This document shows, piece after piece, positions 23,730 through 35,760 of a stretch of 64,000 bases of DNA. Source of the DNA: Tretioscincus oriximinensis (taxonomy: Eukaryota; Chordata; Lepidosauria; Squamata; Gymnophthalmidae); NCBI GenBank assembly GCA_022410635.1, contig JAJVDF010000301.1:753848-817847 (forward strand), given 5' to 3'. Within the stretch, counting starts at the first letter, position 1. The number at the start of each line of letters is the position of its first letter. The position numbers and the translations under genes are program-made. The notes under the pieces are model-generated. The model had not been told where the DNA came from, did no database searches, and worked only from the letters and a program-made list of their open reading frames with translations.

Positions 23730-25609
23730 GCCCAAATGAGACAGTAGGTTTCATGAAGTTGCTCAGTTTCAGACAAACAAATGATCTATAACTGTAACTG
23801 CTGCTGCTTATAAATGGCTGGGAGAAGTAATGTTGAGAATGCCAGGGTGAACACTTTGCTCTTGTGGAAGTATGTTTCAAAATATTGGTGCTATTATAGA
23901 TTAGGTTCACTAATGAAAACATGTTCCAACAGCAATTTGAGCAGATGGAGTTATCAGCAAGTTCACTTCCTATGACCTCAGACTCTAGGTAACCTGGTAT
24001 GGATCATTAATTATATTGCAAAACATTGAGAATTTCTGCTTCAAATACTCCACAGAAGTTTTAAAATGGTCGACATCATACTGATACAGATTTGATAGGC
24101 CCGTATATCAAGATGCCGTTTTCGTCTTCCATACCTTTGGATTAGGACTAGGTCTCAGGGAGGGTTTCAACAACAAAAATAAAGTACAAAATAGATCACA
24201 CTACCTGAAAGTATTTATTTTATGATTTATTTTTTATGACCTTATTTCCTCCCTAGTGAAACATTTACTTTGGAAACTCATGCAATAGTTTTCTTACAAG
24301 TAAAGGCCCAGCATGTCTATCTGTCTTACTTTTACTTTGGTAGTAAGATAGGATAAATTGTAAAATATCATGGCAAACTTGAAAATTTCAATTCAAGGTG
24401 TTACCTGTATGTTATAGGTTCCTTGGCACATATGATGGCTCATACTTGCTCATCTATATAGATATTTCTCTGAATATATCCAACATTCTCCCCCATAAAA
24501 CAACAAAAACAATTTGCCCAGAGGTCTACTACAGAATTGCTAAGCAACTCACAGCATGGAGAAGCAGGGCACGGTGAGTGAGGGCAGGATGGAGCATGCA
24601 AGCTGGCCAGGAATGGCAACAGATCATGATACAATACATTTAAGCAATTCCACACTGGCTGATATAACAGAAGAGCAAGCATACTGGAGACCTCTCTTTA
24701 CAAATGCACCTTAGGGCCCCCCTTATCTGATCATGAGCAGCTATTCAGCAAACTAAGTACTGTTTGTGATTTAAAACAGTGCCTCAAACCTTACTACTGA
24801 AACATGCAGGGAGAACCTTTGAAAGCATCTTGAATTGTCTTCTGAGTACAACATAATGTCAGATAAGTGTTTCAGGGGGAGGGGGAAGTGTTTCTATGTA
24901 TTTTCAAACTCTTCCAATTCTTTCCCAAGTGTGGGCAACAGCATGGAACACATTATGCCAGCAGCAATCCCATCACTACTTGGTTTGGAATAGGCAGTGC
25001 CTTAAGGGAACTACGATTTCAGTTAAGATCCCTCAGGGAATTAAATGGAAGAAGGAAATAACATTACACAGAAGAAAGGGTGGAGCTTTTTTGTTATTTA
25101 TGTATCGCAAACCAAGCTTTGAGNAAAACATTTGGCAGATTTGCTCTTCAACAGCAACTTTGTTTTCCCAGATTTTAATGTACATGATTTGCCTGGCATA
25201 ATTGAAAAACTGTGAAACACAAAACTCTGGCAACTCAAATACAGGAAGTAGCAAAAGTAAGCTAACAGTTTGAGCAATTTAGTAAATCAAGCCCAGATGT
25301 CATACAGAATCAATCCATCAAAGCTGCTTAAACCTCACTTTAAATATGAGGTGTTTGGTTTCAACCACTCCAGAATTGCAAGGCAGCCTAAAGCTAGCAA
25401 ACAACCCTGGCCCAAAATATTTAAAATATTACTAAATATACACTATTTAGAAGATCTTTTTAAAAAAGAAAAAAAGAAATAGAATTTTAAGTGCGGGGGA
25501 AATCCACTTCCTGCTGCTTTATTTAGAGAATGTTGTCAAGTCAAGTAATAAAATATACAAACATGATGATGAAAAAGGTATTCCAAAATAACTCAATAAT
25601 TAAATCCTC
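23730..25609. other. Unique sequence, nothing recognised
   Basis: No supported gene or family. Short open frames lack motifs and several cross N positions. Confidence 0.5.
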
Positions 25610-26165
25610 AGTCTGTCTGCAGACAATGAGAGCAGTAAATGCAGCAGGTAGACTGCTGATGGGAGCGGCTGGCTGGACATGCATCATCGCGGTCTTAAAA
25701 GAGCTGCACTGGTTGCCAATCTGCTACCGAGCCTAATTCAAGGTGTTGACTTTAACTTAATAGGGTCCTAAATAACTTGGGCCCCAAATATCTAAAGCCT
25801 TCTCCCATATGAACCTGCCCGTGCCTTAAGATCTGCAGGGGAGGCCCTCCTGGTTGTTCCACCCCTTTCAACAGCCAATGGAGTGGGAACTTGGGGTAGG
25901 GCCTTCTCGGTGGTTGCCCCCAGTCTTTGTAATAGTATCCCCCTCAAGGTGCGTCTGTCATCATCATATTATTTTAGAAGATCCTTGAAGACGCCCCTCT
26001 TTCACCTGGCCTTTGGCTGAAGAGAACGTTCGTTTTTGTCCCCACTTTTAGATATTGTTCTTATACTGTTTTTAATTTGTTAATTTTGTATTTATATTTT
26101 ACTGTTGGCCACCCTGAGACCTTCGGATATGGGGCCGGGTATAAATTAAATTAAATAAATAAATG
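25610..26165 (+). mobile_element. L2-type LINE, longest 3' end in the window
   Basis: The plus strand reads AVNAAGRLLMGAAG, then VLKELHWLPICYRA, the typical C-terminal landmark of L2-clade LINE proteins, followed by stops and frame changes. Further on come pieces matching the ANGVGTWG and LWNSLP-type blocks, a T-rich UTR with CACCCTGAGACCTTCGG, and a tail of TAAATTAAATTAAATAAATAAATG. It serves as the reference for the other L2 ends here. It is 5'-truncated and inactive. Confidence 0.8.
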
Positions 26166-26629
26166 TTTTTTTAAAAAAATATGGGTTTTGGGTTGGATTC
26201 CACATTTTCCTCTCCATTGTTTCTGGCAAATGGGAGGACAACGTCACAAGGGTTATGTGTGCCTTGAAAGGAATTTTTGCATGTATCCAGATATTTCAAT
26301 GAAACGAAATACCTGAAAGTGCAGAATCTTGCATGCAAAGCCTTCATTTTCTGGCAAGTTTTGGTTTTGTATGTGTGCAATCTCATCTTAAAAATAGTGA
26401 ATTGCGGAAAAAAGCACGCAGAATCTTTTTTAGCTAAAAGCCAGATTGGAAGATATTTTCTGGCAATAACCTTATTGCTGTTATTATCAGTTTATCCTGT
26501 GGCTGTGTATGGCAGTAGCCGCAAATTAACCTTGCGTTTTAGGGTCTGTCTGAATGGGGACTTAGGCAATTTATGACTAATAAATGTGGAATAATCTTGA
26601 CTGATCCAATATTGCTCTAGGTCAGCTTT

Positions 26630-26975
26630 TTAAAAGTCATCTAAAAGAATGCTTTCTCCCATACCAACCTATCCATGCATTCAGATATGCAGGGTAGACC
26701 TTCCAGGTTATGCTACCTCTTTCAACCAGTAACATGGTTGGGAACCTGGGTGTTCACCAGGCTATGAAATAGTCTCCCTCTTGAGGTTCATCAAGGATCA
26801 TCACCATGTACATTCAGAAAATATTTGGCGATACACAGTTTTATCTTTGCCTTTGGTTGAAGGAATAGTTTTCCCTCCCCACTTTTTAAGTATTGTTATT
26901 GTTTTTAATATGTTTACTTTGTATTGTGTTTTTATTGTTAAGTGGCCTAAGACTTTGAACAAATGAACATTAATA
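26630..26975 (+). mobile_element. L2-type LINE 3' end, older copy
   Basis: It follows the previous copy by under 500 bases and in the same orientation. CTTTCTCCCATACCAACC, GGGTAGACCTTCCAGG, GGTTGGGAACCTGGG and TTTGCCTTTGGTTGAAGG align in order with 25.8-26.05 kb. Identity is lower and the 3' terminus is eroded. Confidence 0.7.
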
Positions 26976-26979
26976 CATT

Positions 26980-29900
26980 TACCAGCACTGATATTACGAG
27001 GCTTCAATACAATAAATAAACTTAATAGTAATATAATCCTTTTTGATGGCAATTAGCAATCAGCTTAAGATCAGAAAACTCAGTCCTATGATAAATTCAT
27101 AACTGCAAACTATCAGTGCAGTCATTCTTTCTATGATCTAGTGCTAAGCATATCTCTTATGCAAGCATATCTGATTACANAAACGTAGCAAAATGTGGCT
27201 TTCCTTATATGTGGCATCAGTATACTGAAAGTGAGTGCATTATAGATATCATTGTTGAAAATCTAAAACTAATGATTTGAGAATTGTTATAATAGGCCAT
27301 TCTGGACTTATCCGAGTAGTTCTGGATTTATAGATCTGAATCAGGCAGGGGTTGGTCCTGATTTATTCTGCTCCAGTTACTTTTGGGAGCTTCAGAAATT
27401 GTCCAGAAACTAAAGCTCCTGGCCATGAATCTCTCTGGATACTCATTTCAATCATGTAACAAGTATACCTGTAAAGCAGATTACTGAAGCCTGTATTCTT
27501 GACCAGAAGTCAATTTGTGCTCCATGTGATGTAAACAAAACATATCCTCAGAGGGTAGTGAATGTGGGTCCTTTCTAATCTTCAGCATAAAAAAGAAGTT
27601 CAGAAGTCATCCACAAATCTAGACCCAATGAAAGTGCAGAAAGATCTGATGTTTGCTTCCCCTGATGGGGTTTATAAAACCTTGAATTTTAAAAGCATGA
27701 ATCTTATATACTGTATATTATACAATGGATGATACTGAATTCAGTTCTGATAAGAACACTCCAATATTATTTGTGTGTGTATGCATATATTCATGTTTCT
27801 AAAGTAACAGTTTTGCTGATGTTTTAACCTCCAAAGGCTGACAAGTTTCATATTGGTGTGAAATGTCAGATAAAATCATAAATAAATGTCTAGGCATTTA
27901 AAATAGAAGAAATCTGTGTTCTGCTTGAATATTGAACTGAACTGTGCCTGTGAAATTGGATAACATATCTTTGTATCTAAAACAATAGCTATGAAATGAT
28001 CCTTCTTTGTTTCTTTGCAAGTAATAAGAGAGTCTGTGAAATGCAGTTGTTCTCTTAGACCTTTTCTTGCAAAATGCAACCACAGGAGAGTGTTAAGCAT
28101 ATTCAAGGAATCACTTGGTTTGTTCAAACTGACAGTTGGTGCCAGCAGGGTACACTTAGCCACACTAGGGATGCTTGAGTGCATTTCATCTTCATAAATT
28201 TCTATACAAAATGACCTGATTTACACCTCTGGCTTTAATGTTAAGATCAGAGTCGACAAGTTTCACATTCTATTTTATTTCTCTCTTTTTGGCACAGTTT
28301 TGTTCACCTATACACTTTCTAAAAACACACACACAAAAATTGTAGATTAATAGGAACAGAGGTAGCAGAATTTAATTATTGCACAGTAAAAAGTATGTGT
28401 GGGGGAAGAGAGAGAAAGATAGTGAGAAAGAGAATGTTCAATTATTTTTAACAGTCAGAATATTTTGCTTCAGCAAAATTAAAACAAAATTTAGTTCTTG
28501 TTCACAAGAAGTTTGTGTTCGAACAAGTTTGCATCTACAACTGGAAGACCTAGACCCCATCCAGATGAAACTTAAATCAGATGTTTATAACACAGCTTTG
28601 AGGATATTGCCACATAATTTCCTATTTCAGGAAAATCCAGTTCTCAAAGCAGGTTTCCCTGAAATAATGTGAAAATAAATGTTCTGGTGGTTGATACCAT
28701 GATTTCCATTACGTAGCATGGTCTCCGATCAATCACATGGCTGACACTGGAGCCAAAATGGGTAGTGCTTATGTTTGGGTGCGAGAGAGGAGAATGCAAT
28801 GTGTATGCACTTCTGGACATTTCACAGCAGCAGAATCCCTAGTATGCTTGTCAGACCAATAGCAGCCAGGTGTTTTCCCAATAGTGTGGATTTGTAGGTA
28901 ATATCTGTGGCTTTCTATGGCCATCTGGAGGTAAATAGAAATTCGATGGTATTTCAATTATTAATACAATGCACAAAAACTGTGGAAATAAGAACACATG
29001 AATCAGTGTTACTTCAAGGGCCTCTTCCATGTAAATATTAGCAACAATAAATGTGAGCAGAAGTTTTCTAAATTATTCTGAAGCCATTTTGTATCGCTTG
29101 CTAACAAGAAGCAGTGTTTCTGTTGGCTGCCAGTATTTCAGCCGCAAAGCCCTGAACTTGTTGGATTTCTAATGCAATATATATCTAAGTAGGTTCCTGC
29201 TTGACATCCACAGCTGGTTTTGATCAGTCACCTATGAAAAGGAAGTTTCAATTAGCACTGATCCCAACCTTTTCTCAAGATACATTTTTATGGCTGCTGA
29301 ACCAATAGGCCTCTTTGTTCAAACATCACTTATGAGACTGAAACAAAACACAGCCAGAACAGTGAGTCATCCCTGTAAGAAATCTACTTTGTTGCAGAGG
29401 TCAGGCTGTGCCAAAACCATAAGAATTAGCTAGCCAAATTGAATTAGTGGTTGAAACACATTAATTTATACTAGATAAATGTTATTGTGGCCCTGTGGGC
29501 AAGTACTTAGGTCATAGGCTTTATGAACTATTTGCAGCAAGAGGGCTTAACAGTTGTAAATCACAACTGGCGCATACCTTTGGAAAATATTTACAGCTTC
29601 TCACAATCCCTTCATCACCGACCATTACAGAATGGCTCACCGTTTTGCACATGTTTTGCAATACTTAATATACACACACAGACTAATAGTTTGTGAAGGC
29701 CCAGACAGTCTAGTTGAGACATGGCTATCTATTATGCTTGTGGCCCTTTCCCCAGGCAGCTGTGCGTTTATCATTCCAGACAGCTCTCTGTGGGTACAGA
29801 GGCCTGGCTCAGCACCAGCTTTTCAAAGCAATGCAGCTGTGCAATAAATGGAAGCCTTGATATTTCAAATATACATACACTACCAAGTTCTGACAAGGCT

Positions 29901-30580
29901 GTTTCTCTTCTAGGGTAGAATTAGAACCACTTAGAGCTGGACTATTTCTAGAGACAGGAGAGAAGAAATAAGTGGTTTCTGGCAGCAAATTGTGGCAACC
30001 AAGGAAACTCGCCAAGAGAGAATTATACATAAATGATAGGGTTTAAAGTTGTTTTTATGTCTTCCAGGATATCTAAAAAAAGGTGACTGCCTAGAGCTTT
30101 TCACTGGGAGAATGAAAATTACCTATATTCATTAATTCAAACTAAATAATGGAATGGCCGAATAGTTGTGATATACAAACAAATGAAAATGTACGTGCCT
30201 AGTTTTGATTTTCTACAAGAAACTTCCATTTGAAAGAACTTGTTTTTATTTGGATGAAAGTACTTCAAACATACGGGGGTTTCTAGAGGCTATGGTTAGT
30301 AGAATTTCAGTTACAAGTAACATCAGAAATTCACATATCTTTTGGTAAGTCCTACTGCTTACCTTTTATCTGAAACGTGTTAGACAGATAACTCCAGTCA
30401 TCACTGAAATGTTTCTCATAATATCACTGGCCCTGTGTAGACGTCACCGTAAAAATCACAGTATTTTTAAAATCAGGACTAATCAAGTCACGAGTCTGTG
30501 CATACCTCTTTTATCCTTTCACAAACAAACCATTAGAAAGCCTATGGAATAGACAAGAGGACAACCAAGAAGTAAATGCT
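26980..30580. other. Unique AT-rich sequence, nothing recognised
   Basis: About 3.6 kb with no supported exon or repeat family. This is one of the longest repeat-free stretches visible, so conserved non-coding DNA is possible but cannot be judged from one sequence. Confidence 0.5.
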
Positions 30581-30581
30581 N

Positions 30582-30645
30582 AGGAATACTGGGCATGTCC
30601 AGAAATACTGATCATTCCCAGAAATACTGAGCATGTTGCATTGAC
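30582..30645. repeat. Short tandem repeat of about 20 bp, three units
   Basis: The units GAATACTGGGCATGTCCA, GAAATACTGATCATTCCCA and GAAATACTGAGCATGTTG follow one another with a few changes each. Confidence 0.55.
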
Positions 30646-30649
30646 TTAT

Positions 30650-32130
30650 GCAGCTTCTTCTCATGGTATCATGGAGGCTTCTTGTCACTGTGACTGCAGG
30701 CATGACGATTATGGAGGGTTTAGGAATGATACCTGAATAAGTGAGCTATAGGATATTCCAGGAAAAAAGATATTTATTCCAAGCTGAGTGCCAAANGTCC
30801 ATTAGCAGGTATGATGGAGACGTCATGATTGCACTATGAAAGAGGTAGAAAACGTTGTGTGCACATGGATCATAGTTGAGGTACTTCTGCTCAAATGCCA
30901 TTTAACATCTGCTGCATGTTTCTCTTGTGGCTAACCAATGACATTTTAAAATAGTTCTGAGAAAAGGTAGACAGGGGGCTCCATTTGAGCAGGACCTCTT
31001 TCATCCATACACATCCCTTGGAAACAGCCAGAGTTGGCTATTGGCTAGAGGGGAGTTTTTAGCTCTTCCTTTCCCAACCCCGTAGACAGACATCTGCACT
31101 CAAAAATATTCAGCCCTGGCCCCACAGTTAAAAGAAGCAGTATTTATCATACAAATAAGAATAATCCAGGGAATGGCTATTTCTAACAAGTGAATTCCCC
31201 CAAACCCCTTTGACTATGAGGCCAGCGTTGACCAAAACATCTTCAGCACTGATGGGATCAACTTTCTAGCCTGTTTTAAGAGCCTTCTGGAAAACAGTCT
31301 TATTTGCACTCCTCTTCCAAATCCAAAAGACAGAACTGAAGGAACTATTCGTTTTCAGCTACAATTAGCACTTCATTTTTTAATTATCAACTGGAGAGGA
31401 AATAACAGATATCTGTCTTTCTATTCAAAATGAAAGAAGCATTTACTCTTTAAGGAGGATCTTGCGAGTAAGAAGGGCTATTGTTTAGAGATACAACTTT
31501 TTTTAAAAAAAATCCTTCGCTTCTGAATTTTAAAAAATTGTTTCCAGTTTCAACAGCTCCAGACAGATGAAGTCATAGGCATCACTGCATATCGGAAGTG
31601 GAAACTTTGAAATGTAATCAATAATTTCTGCATGATTCAACAAGAAGGAGTCTTCAGAGAAAACAGAACTCCTTCTATGTTTTGTAAATGTTCCTTAGAA
31701 AAGTTATTTCATCTTTTGTTGTGCCTCAAATATAAAATGTGAACACCTTGACTATAAAACATTTTTCTCAATAAGCCTACTTTTATGTAACATTGCAGTT
31801 AAAAATACAGTTGGGTAAGGATATGTAAAATTACTTCATTTGTATTGATAATTCCGGACCATGATATCTTCACCATAATTACTCTTTGGGACAACTGTTG
31901 GGGTAGAAGATTTAGATACTGTCCCAGAAATGGGAACCATAAGCTGCAAACGCATTGCCCCTTAACGCGCACAGGACTGCAAAGTCAAAGACCATTGTTC
32001 TGACTGTGTTACCATAAAAATGGCCTTGGTTTTCTTTCCCGGAATATTTTTTCTGCTTTAGCCAAAAAGCCCTTTCGGATGAACTGCTGCAAAATATTCT
32101 CAAGCCTCTGTATCTTTTCATTTTTGTTTA
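30650..32130. other. Unique sequence, nothing recognised
   Basis: No supported gene, RNA or repeat family. Confidence 0.5.
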
Positions 32131-32193
32131 GTCACTTTGTCTCCATAGTAACCTGCTTAATCAGTGCCCCAATCACTTTGTCTCCATGGTAAC
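32131..32193. promoter_or_regulatory. Tandem X-box (RFX-like) pair, candidate
   Basis: GTCTCCATAGTAAC (32139-32152) and GTCTCCATGGTAAC (32180-32193) lie 41 bases apart inside a short direct repeat TCACTTTGTCTCCAT. They match the X-box consensus for RFX factors (GTNRCC-RGYAAC) except for one base in the left half. Single X-box-like sites also lie at 42656-42669 (GTTTCTATGGCAAC) and 55824-55837 (GTTGTCATGGTAAC). No promoter or gene is visible beside them. Confidence 0.3.
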
Positions 32194-32199
32194 TAATCC

Positions 32200-33040
32200 T
32201 TTGCTTTTTGACCCCAAGGGTATGCCAAATGGAGGAGAGCACATGGAATTTTCCAACAGCACATGGCAAAGGACAGCAGTTTATTTTCCTGTTTGAGACA
32301 GGAACTCATCACGGACCAGAGGAGCATGGGAGTTCTGGATCATCTGACCTGCCTGACCCCACCTTCCTCCAATCACTGTTCAAGCCATTGCGCCTTGATG
32401 TCATTTCCTCCACGCCCCTTTTTTCTTGGGTACTTAACTCCACTGCAAGATTAAACTGTCCCTTTTTCCTTTCATCTGATGTCTGTCTCCAGCCTCTTCA
32501 TTTTCCTCTCCCTAGTTTTCTAGCTATTCAGGTCTGCCATTAAGCACATGACTAGTCTCCAGGATTCTTCCTGGTGAAATCTTGCTGGTGTAATCTATCA
32601 TAACTAAAGCCAGTATGAACAGTTGAATATATTTAACACCATCATAGAAGCAATCAACTAGTTCATTACTCTGCTGCCAGAAGCTACTTCCCAGAGCCAA
32701 GAATTGGGTCACATAAGCAGGATACGTGACACAGTACAATACGGCATATGTATGGAAAAATGTATCTGAGCATGCCACATAGTTATAGTGAGGGGTTGGA
32801 AAAACAAGAATAAATGGACCATAGATTTATGGTATGATTATGCAGCTGAGATTCTTCTGGTTGATATCTTTAGGTAGAAAATATTGTGGATAACGGACTT
32901 TCTCCCAACGATTTCTTTGAGGGTAAACTGGATGCAACTCATTGCCTTTGATGTAGCAAACAATAGAAATGCAGTCTGATTCATACGACTGCCATGGTTT
33001 TTGATCAGGGATGAGATTTATAGCTACTTCTTCTGGTCTA
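32200..33040. other. Unique sequence, nothing recognised
   Basis: A 111-codon plus-strand open frame at 32208-32543 has no domain and no convincing splice context. Confidence 0.45.
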
Positions 33041-33190
33041 ACAGTGGATGTGGGGAGCAGGGTGGAAGGCTCTGTATATATGTATCTCTTTTGTCTTTTG
33101 TTTTGTGTACTTATATGTTGTGTTTACCATTGTAATATCATTGTTGGATGTTTGAAAACAATAAAGAGTGTTTTTGCCCCTCCCTCAGCT
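33041..33190 (+). mobile_element. Possible L1-type 3' terminus
   Basis: A G-rich patch (GTGGGGAGCAGGGTGGAAGG) is followed by T-rich sequence and AACAATAAAGAGTG. This order resembles the 3' ends at 45.5 and 54.9 kb. No coding homology is left, so this is tentative. Confidence 0.2.
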
Positions 33191-33261
33191 ACCAACCTAT
33201 GTCATTTCCTATGATATCAAGGTTCATACCATATGGCTGTTGATTTAAAGAACAAAAGGCT

Positions 33262-33396
33262 TGGTTACACATGTGATTTTAAACTATCTTCAGTCCTGAA
33301 GAACTGAAGCAAATCAGGGAGAAATGTTTTTGTTTTTTTGTTTTCAGTCCAGTTCTTTAGACCTCAAGGTGGTTTAAAAGAATTTGTGTGACCAAA
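33262..33396. mobile_element. Foldback MITE, 135 bp
   Basis: The left arm (33262-33310) starts TTGGTTACACATG and contains TTTTAAACTATCTT and AAGAACTGAAG. The right arm (33344-33396), read in reverse, starts TTGGTCACACAAA and contains TTTTAAACCACCTT and AAGAACTGGACTG. The arms are about 50 bases each with roughly three quarters identity and a 33-base T/G-rich loop. No target duplication is obvious. A small non-autonomous DNA transposon is the simplest reading. Confidence 0.6.
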
Positions 33397-33633
33397 TTCA
33401 GAGTCTAGGCCAGAAAATGTAAGGGAAATGAGAGCAAAGTCAGAACAGGACAATTTTGGATGCATTTTATCTTGTTTAAAAATAAAATACAATTCTGTAT
33501 TGAATGTAATGATTTGCAGGAAGGAAACCAGAATCATGGATGAGTGATGAGAAGATGAGCATAGGGCATTTCACCAATAACAGGAAAATAGTGTGTAGAA
33601 CTTCCACTAGAGTGAGGGAAAGAAGCAGACTCG

Positions 33634-33653
33634 TATATATATATATATATATA
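33634..33653. repeat. (TA)n microsatellite
   Basis: About ten uninterrupted TA units. Confidence 0.95.
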
Positions 33654-33659
33654 GGCTAA

Positions 33660-34663
33660 AAATCAGTAGCTGTGATACCCTCTGAAATTGATCTAAACCT
33701 GAAACATGGATCACTTTGGATTCATAACACAAAAAACAATATTATAAACATTAAATGTTTACACTTTCCTAGTGTGTTTCTAAGGGCAAGGATATCCATA
33801 CCTTCTATATTCTTTTATTGACGCACTAATTCTCTGTGTTATTTTCACAGAAAAAAGCATTGGAAAATGAGGGCAAGTAAAGGTTTGTCTTCATAAGCAA
33901 ACATTTGCTACCATTGTCACCAATTTCTACAGAGGCTTAGGCATCTGCTACAGTAAACTTTTGATTGCTTGTAAATGGTCATTACTACAGTGAATAGCTG
34001 TGACTGAAGCCTTTGGATATCTTTAGTGCTACACTTGTCAACTTCAGTTAGAAATAATAGTGACTGACTGTAACATGGTTCAGAGATCGTAAATGAGGAA
34101 ATCAGTGCTGTCTGTGAGAGAAGGCACACAGACGTGTAATAACTGAGCTCATCTGATTCTGCTAAATAACATAATATGTTCTATTAATGACTTGGATTCT
34201 GTAATGATTCATAAAATGAAATTTCCAGATATGATTTCCTTTATCCAGCATCATTGTCAACTTGTTTTCTACCTATTGGGGATATGTTGTGGTAAATCAA
34301 GCCATGCACTGTAAAACAGTACACAGTACTATACTGAAGCACTGTAGCAGCAGATATGGAGGGAGTGACGTTTTTGATCCGTGTTTTTTATTTTTACTTA
34401 TAAGCTGCTTTAGGACATTTTTCTTACTAATGTGGAAAAGGAAAGCAAGCTGTTAGGCAAAGAGATAGATTGTCTTGGAAGGAGGATACTCAGTTTGCTG
34501 CATATTTTACATGCTGCAGACTTTAACCCATGGTTAAAATTGGCTTCAGAGGCTTCCTCCACAAAACTAATATTTGTATTAATTTTTTGTAATTATGGAT
34601 TTGCACTAACACTTGGACACATTTTTTTAAAAAAAGTTGGAGCACAGCAAGGGAAGGGAACAC
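33660..34663. other. Unique sequence, nothing recognised
   Basis: AT-rich, no supported exon or repeat family. Confidence 0.5.
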
Positions 34664-34771
34664 TTCAAAAACAGATTACCCAACCAACGCAGCTCTTAAC
34701 TCCAGAAGCAGATGCAAATCTTGTGCCGAAGATGAACCGGAGCTGAAATGGGGCTGGAAATGGAAGAAAAC
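34664..34771 (+). repeat. Unclassified interspersed repeat, copy B
   Basis: Homologous to 20698-20795 in the same orientation, beginning AAAACAGATTACCCAACC and sharing TTAACTCCAGAA and AATCTTGTGC. The plus frame that aligns ends NRS and a stop in this copy. The two copies do not share wider flanks, which supports an interspersed repeat and not a segmental duplication. Confidence 0.55.
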
Positions 34772-34774
34772 GGC

Positions 34775-35583
34775 AGAGGAAATTGAGTTAATTTCACAGT
34801 TCTCAAAACCACTTCTTTCAGCCCATGAAAAAGCAGCCCTAATCCTTCTTCAGTTCATCTTAATCCTGAAGAAGGAACTTGATTCATTTTATTTTCCTTG
34901 CATTCTTCAGGAAAATATAAAGATGCAACTGCAATCTATATGAACATTCTTTCTATATGTTTTGCACTTATAGTTTCTGTCATATGTATTTTATGCTAGA
35001 AGTTTAATTAGTGTAATTTATTTTGTACTATTTCTAATTGCACAGGTTTTGTTACATTACAATAGGTGATAGAAAAGCAATGGAGGAAACAAACATCTGA
35101 GCATTACCTGGAGTGCTTCCTTTTTATCACTGGAAGCTGCAATAGTTAGTATGAAAAATAGGAACAGGTCAGGAAACCCTCATTATGCTCATTTCATTAA
35201 CTTTTCAATGGACAATAAAACACTAACAATTTAAGAAAATCTGGGTAAGGGAGGATAATGTTGACTGTTACTACATGTGAGGGCACGGTAAGAAAGGTGC
35301 ACAAAGGTTTCCATGTGTCTCAGTTTCACTTAACTACATAATTCCTTTCACCACATATATACTTTGTAATAGTTAAGAATTGTACATGTGAATGAAACAT
35401 CAAAACAATCACAATTCCCCAAAGAGAAAATATATATCATCAAAAATAACCATCAATATAAAAGTCTCTTTCAAGCAACCAAATATAAATTTAAAAACGT
35501 CTATATAAAATACTCACGGATAAGCAATATGACTCCCAAAAGTGTTCTGACACAAATGTCCATGAAGCAAAACCCCAATCCAG
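34775..35583. other. Unique AT-rich sequence, nothing recognised
   Basis: No gene supported. Confidence 0.45.
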
Positions 35584-35760
35584 TTGGAATAAGAAGTTCT
35601 CATCCAAATGTAAGAATCCCTGAGAATTTGTGGATATCATTAAAGGGTCAAGATGGAATAAAAACATCTCCTCCAAATGAAAATGTCCAGAGAAGTCAGA
35701 AAATTTCAATACAAGGCCAAACACAGTTCAACGGAGTTGTACATTGTCTTCCTCAGTGGC
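35584..35760. repeat. Diverged tandem repeat, period about 69 bp
   Basis: GGAATAAGAAGTTCTCATCC at 35586 recurs as GGAATAAAAACATCTCCTCC at 35655, each followed by AAATG and an A/G-rich run; a less regular related piece lies upstream around 35537-35570. The block ends with CAACGGAGTTGTACATTG and CTTCCTCAGTGGCC, which recalls sequence seen at the ends of tandem-headed retroelements in lizards, but I cannot name the family. The 169-codon frame at 35388-35897 runs through it and shows no domain. Confidence 0.45.
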
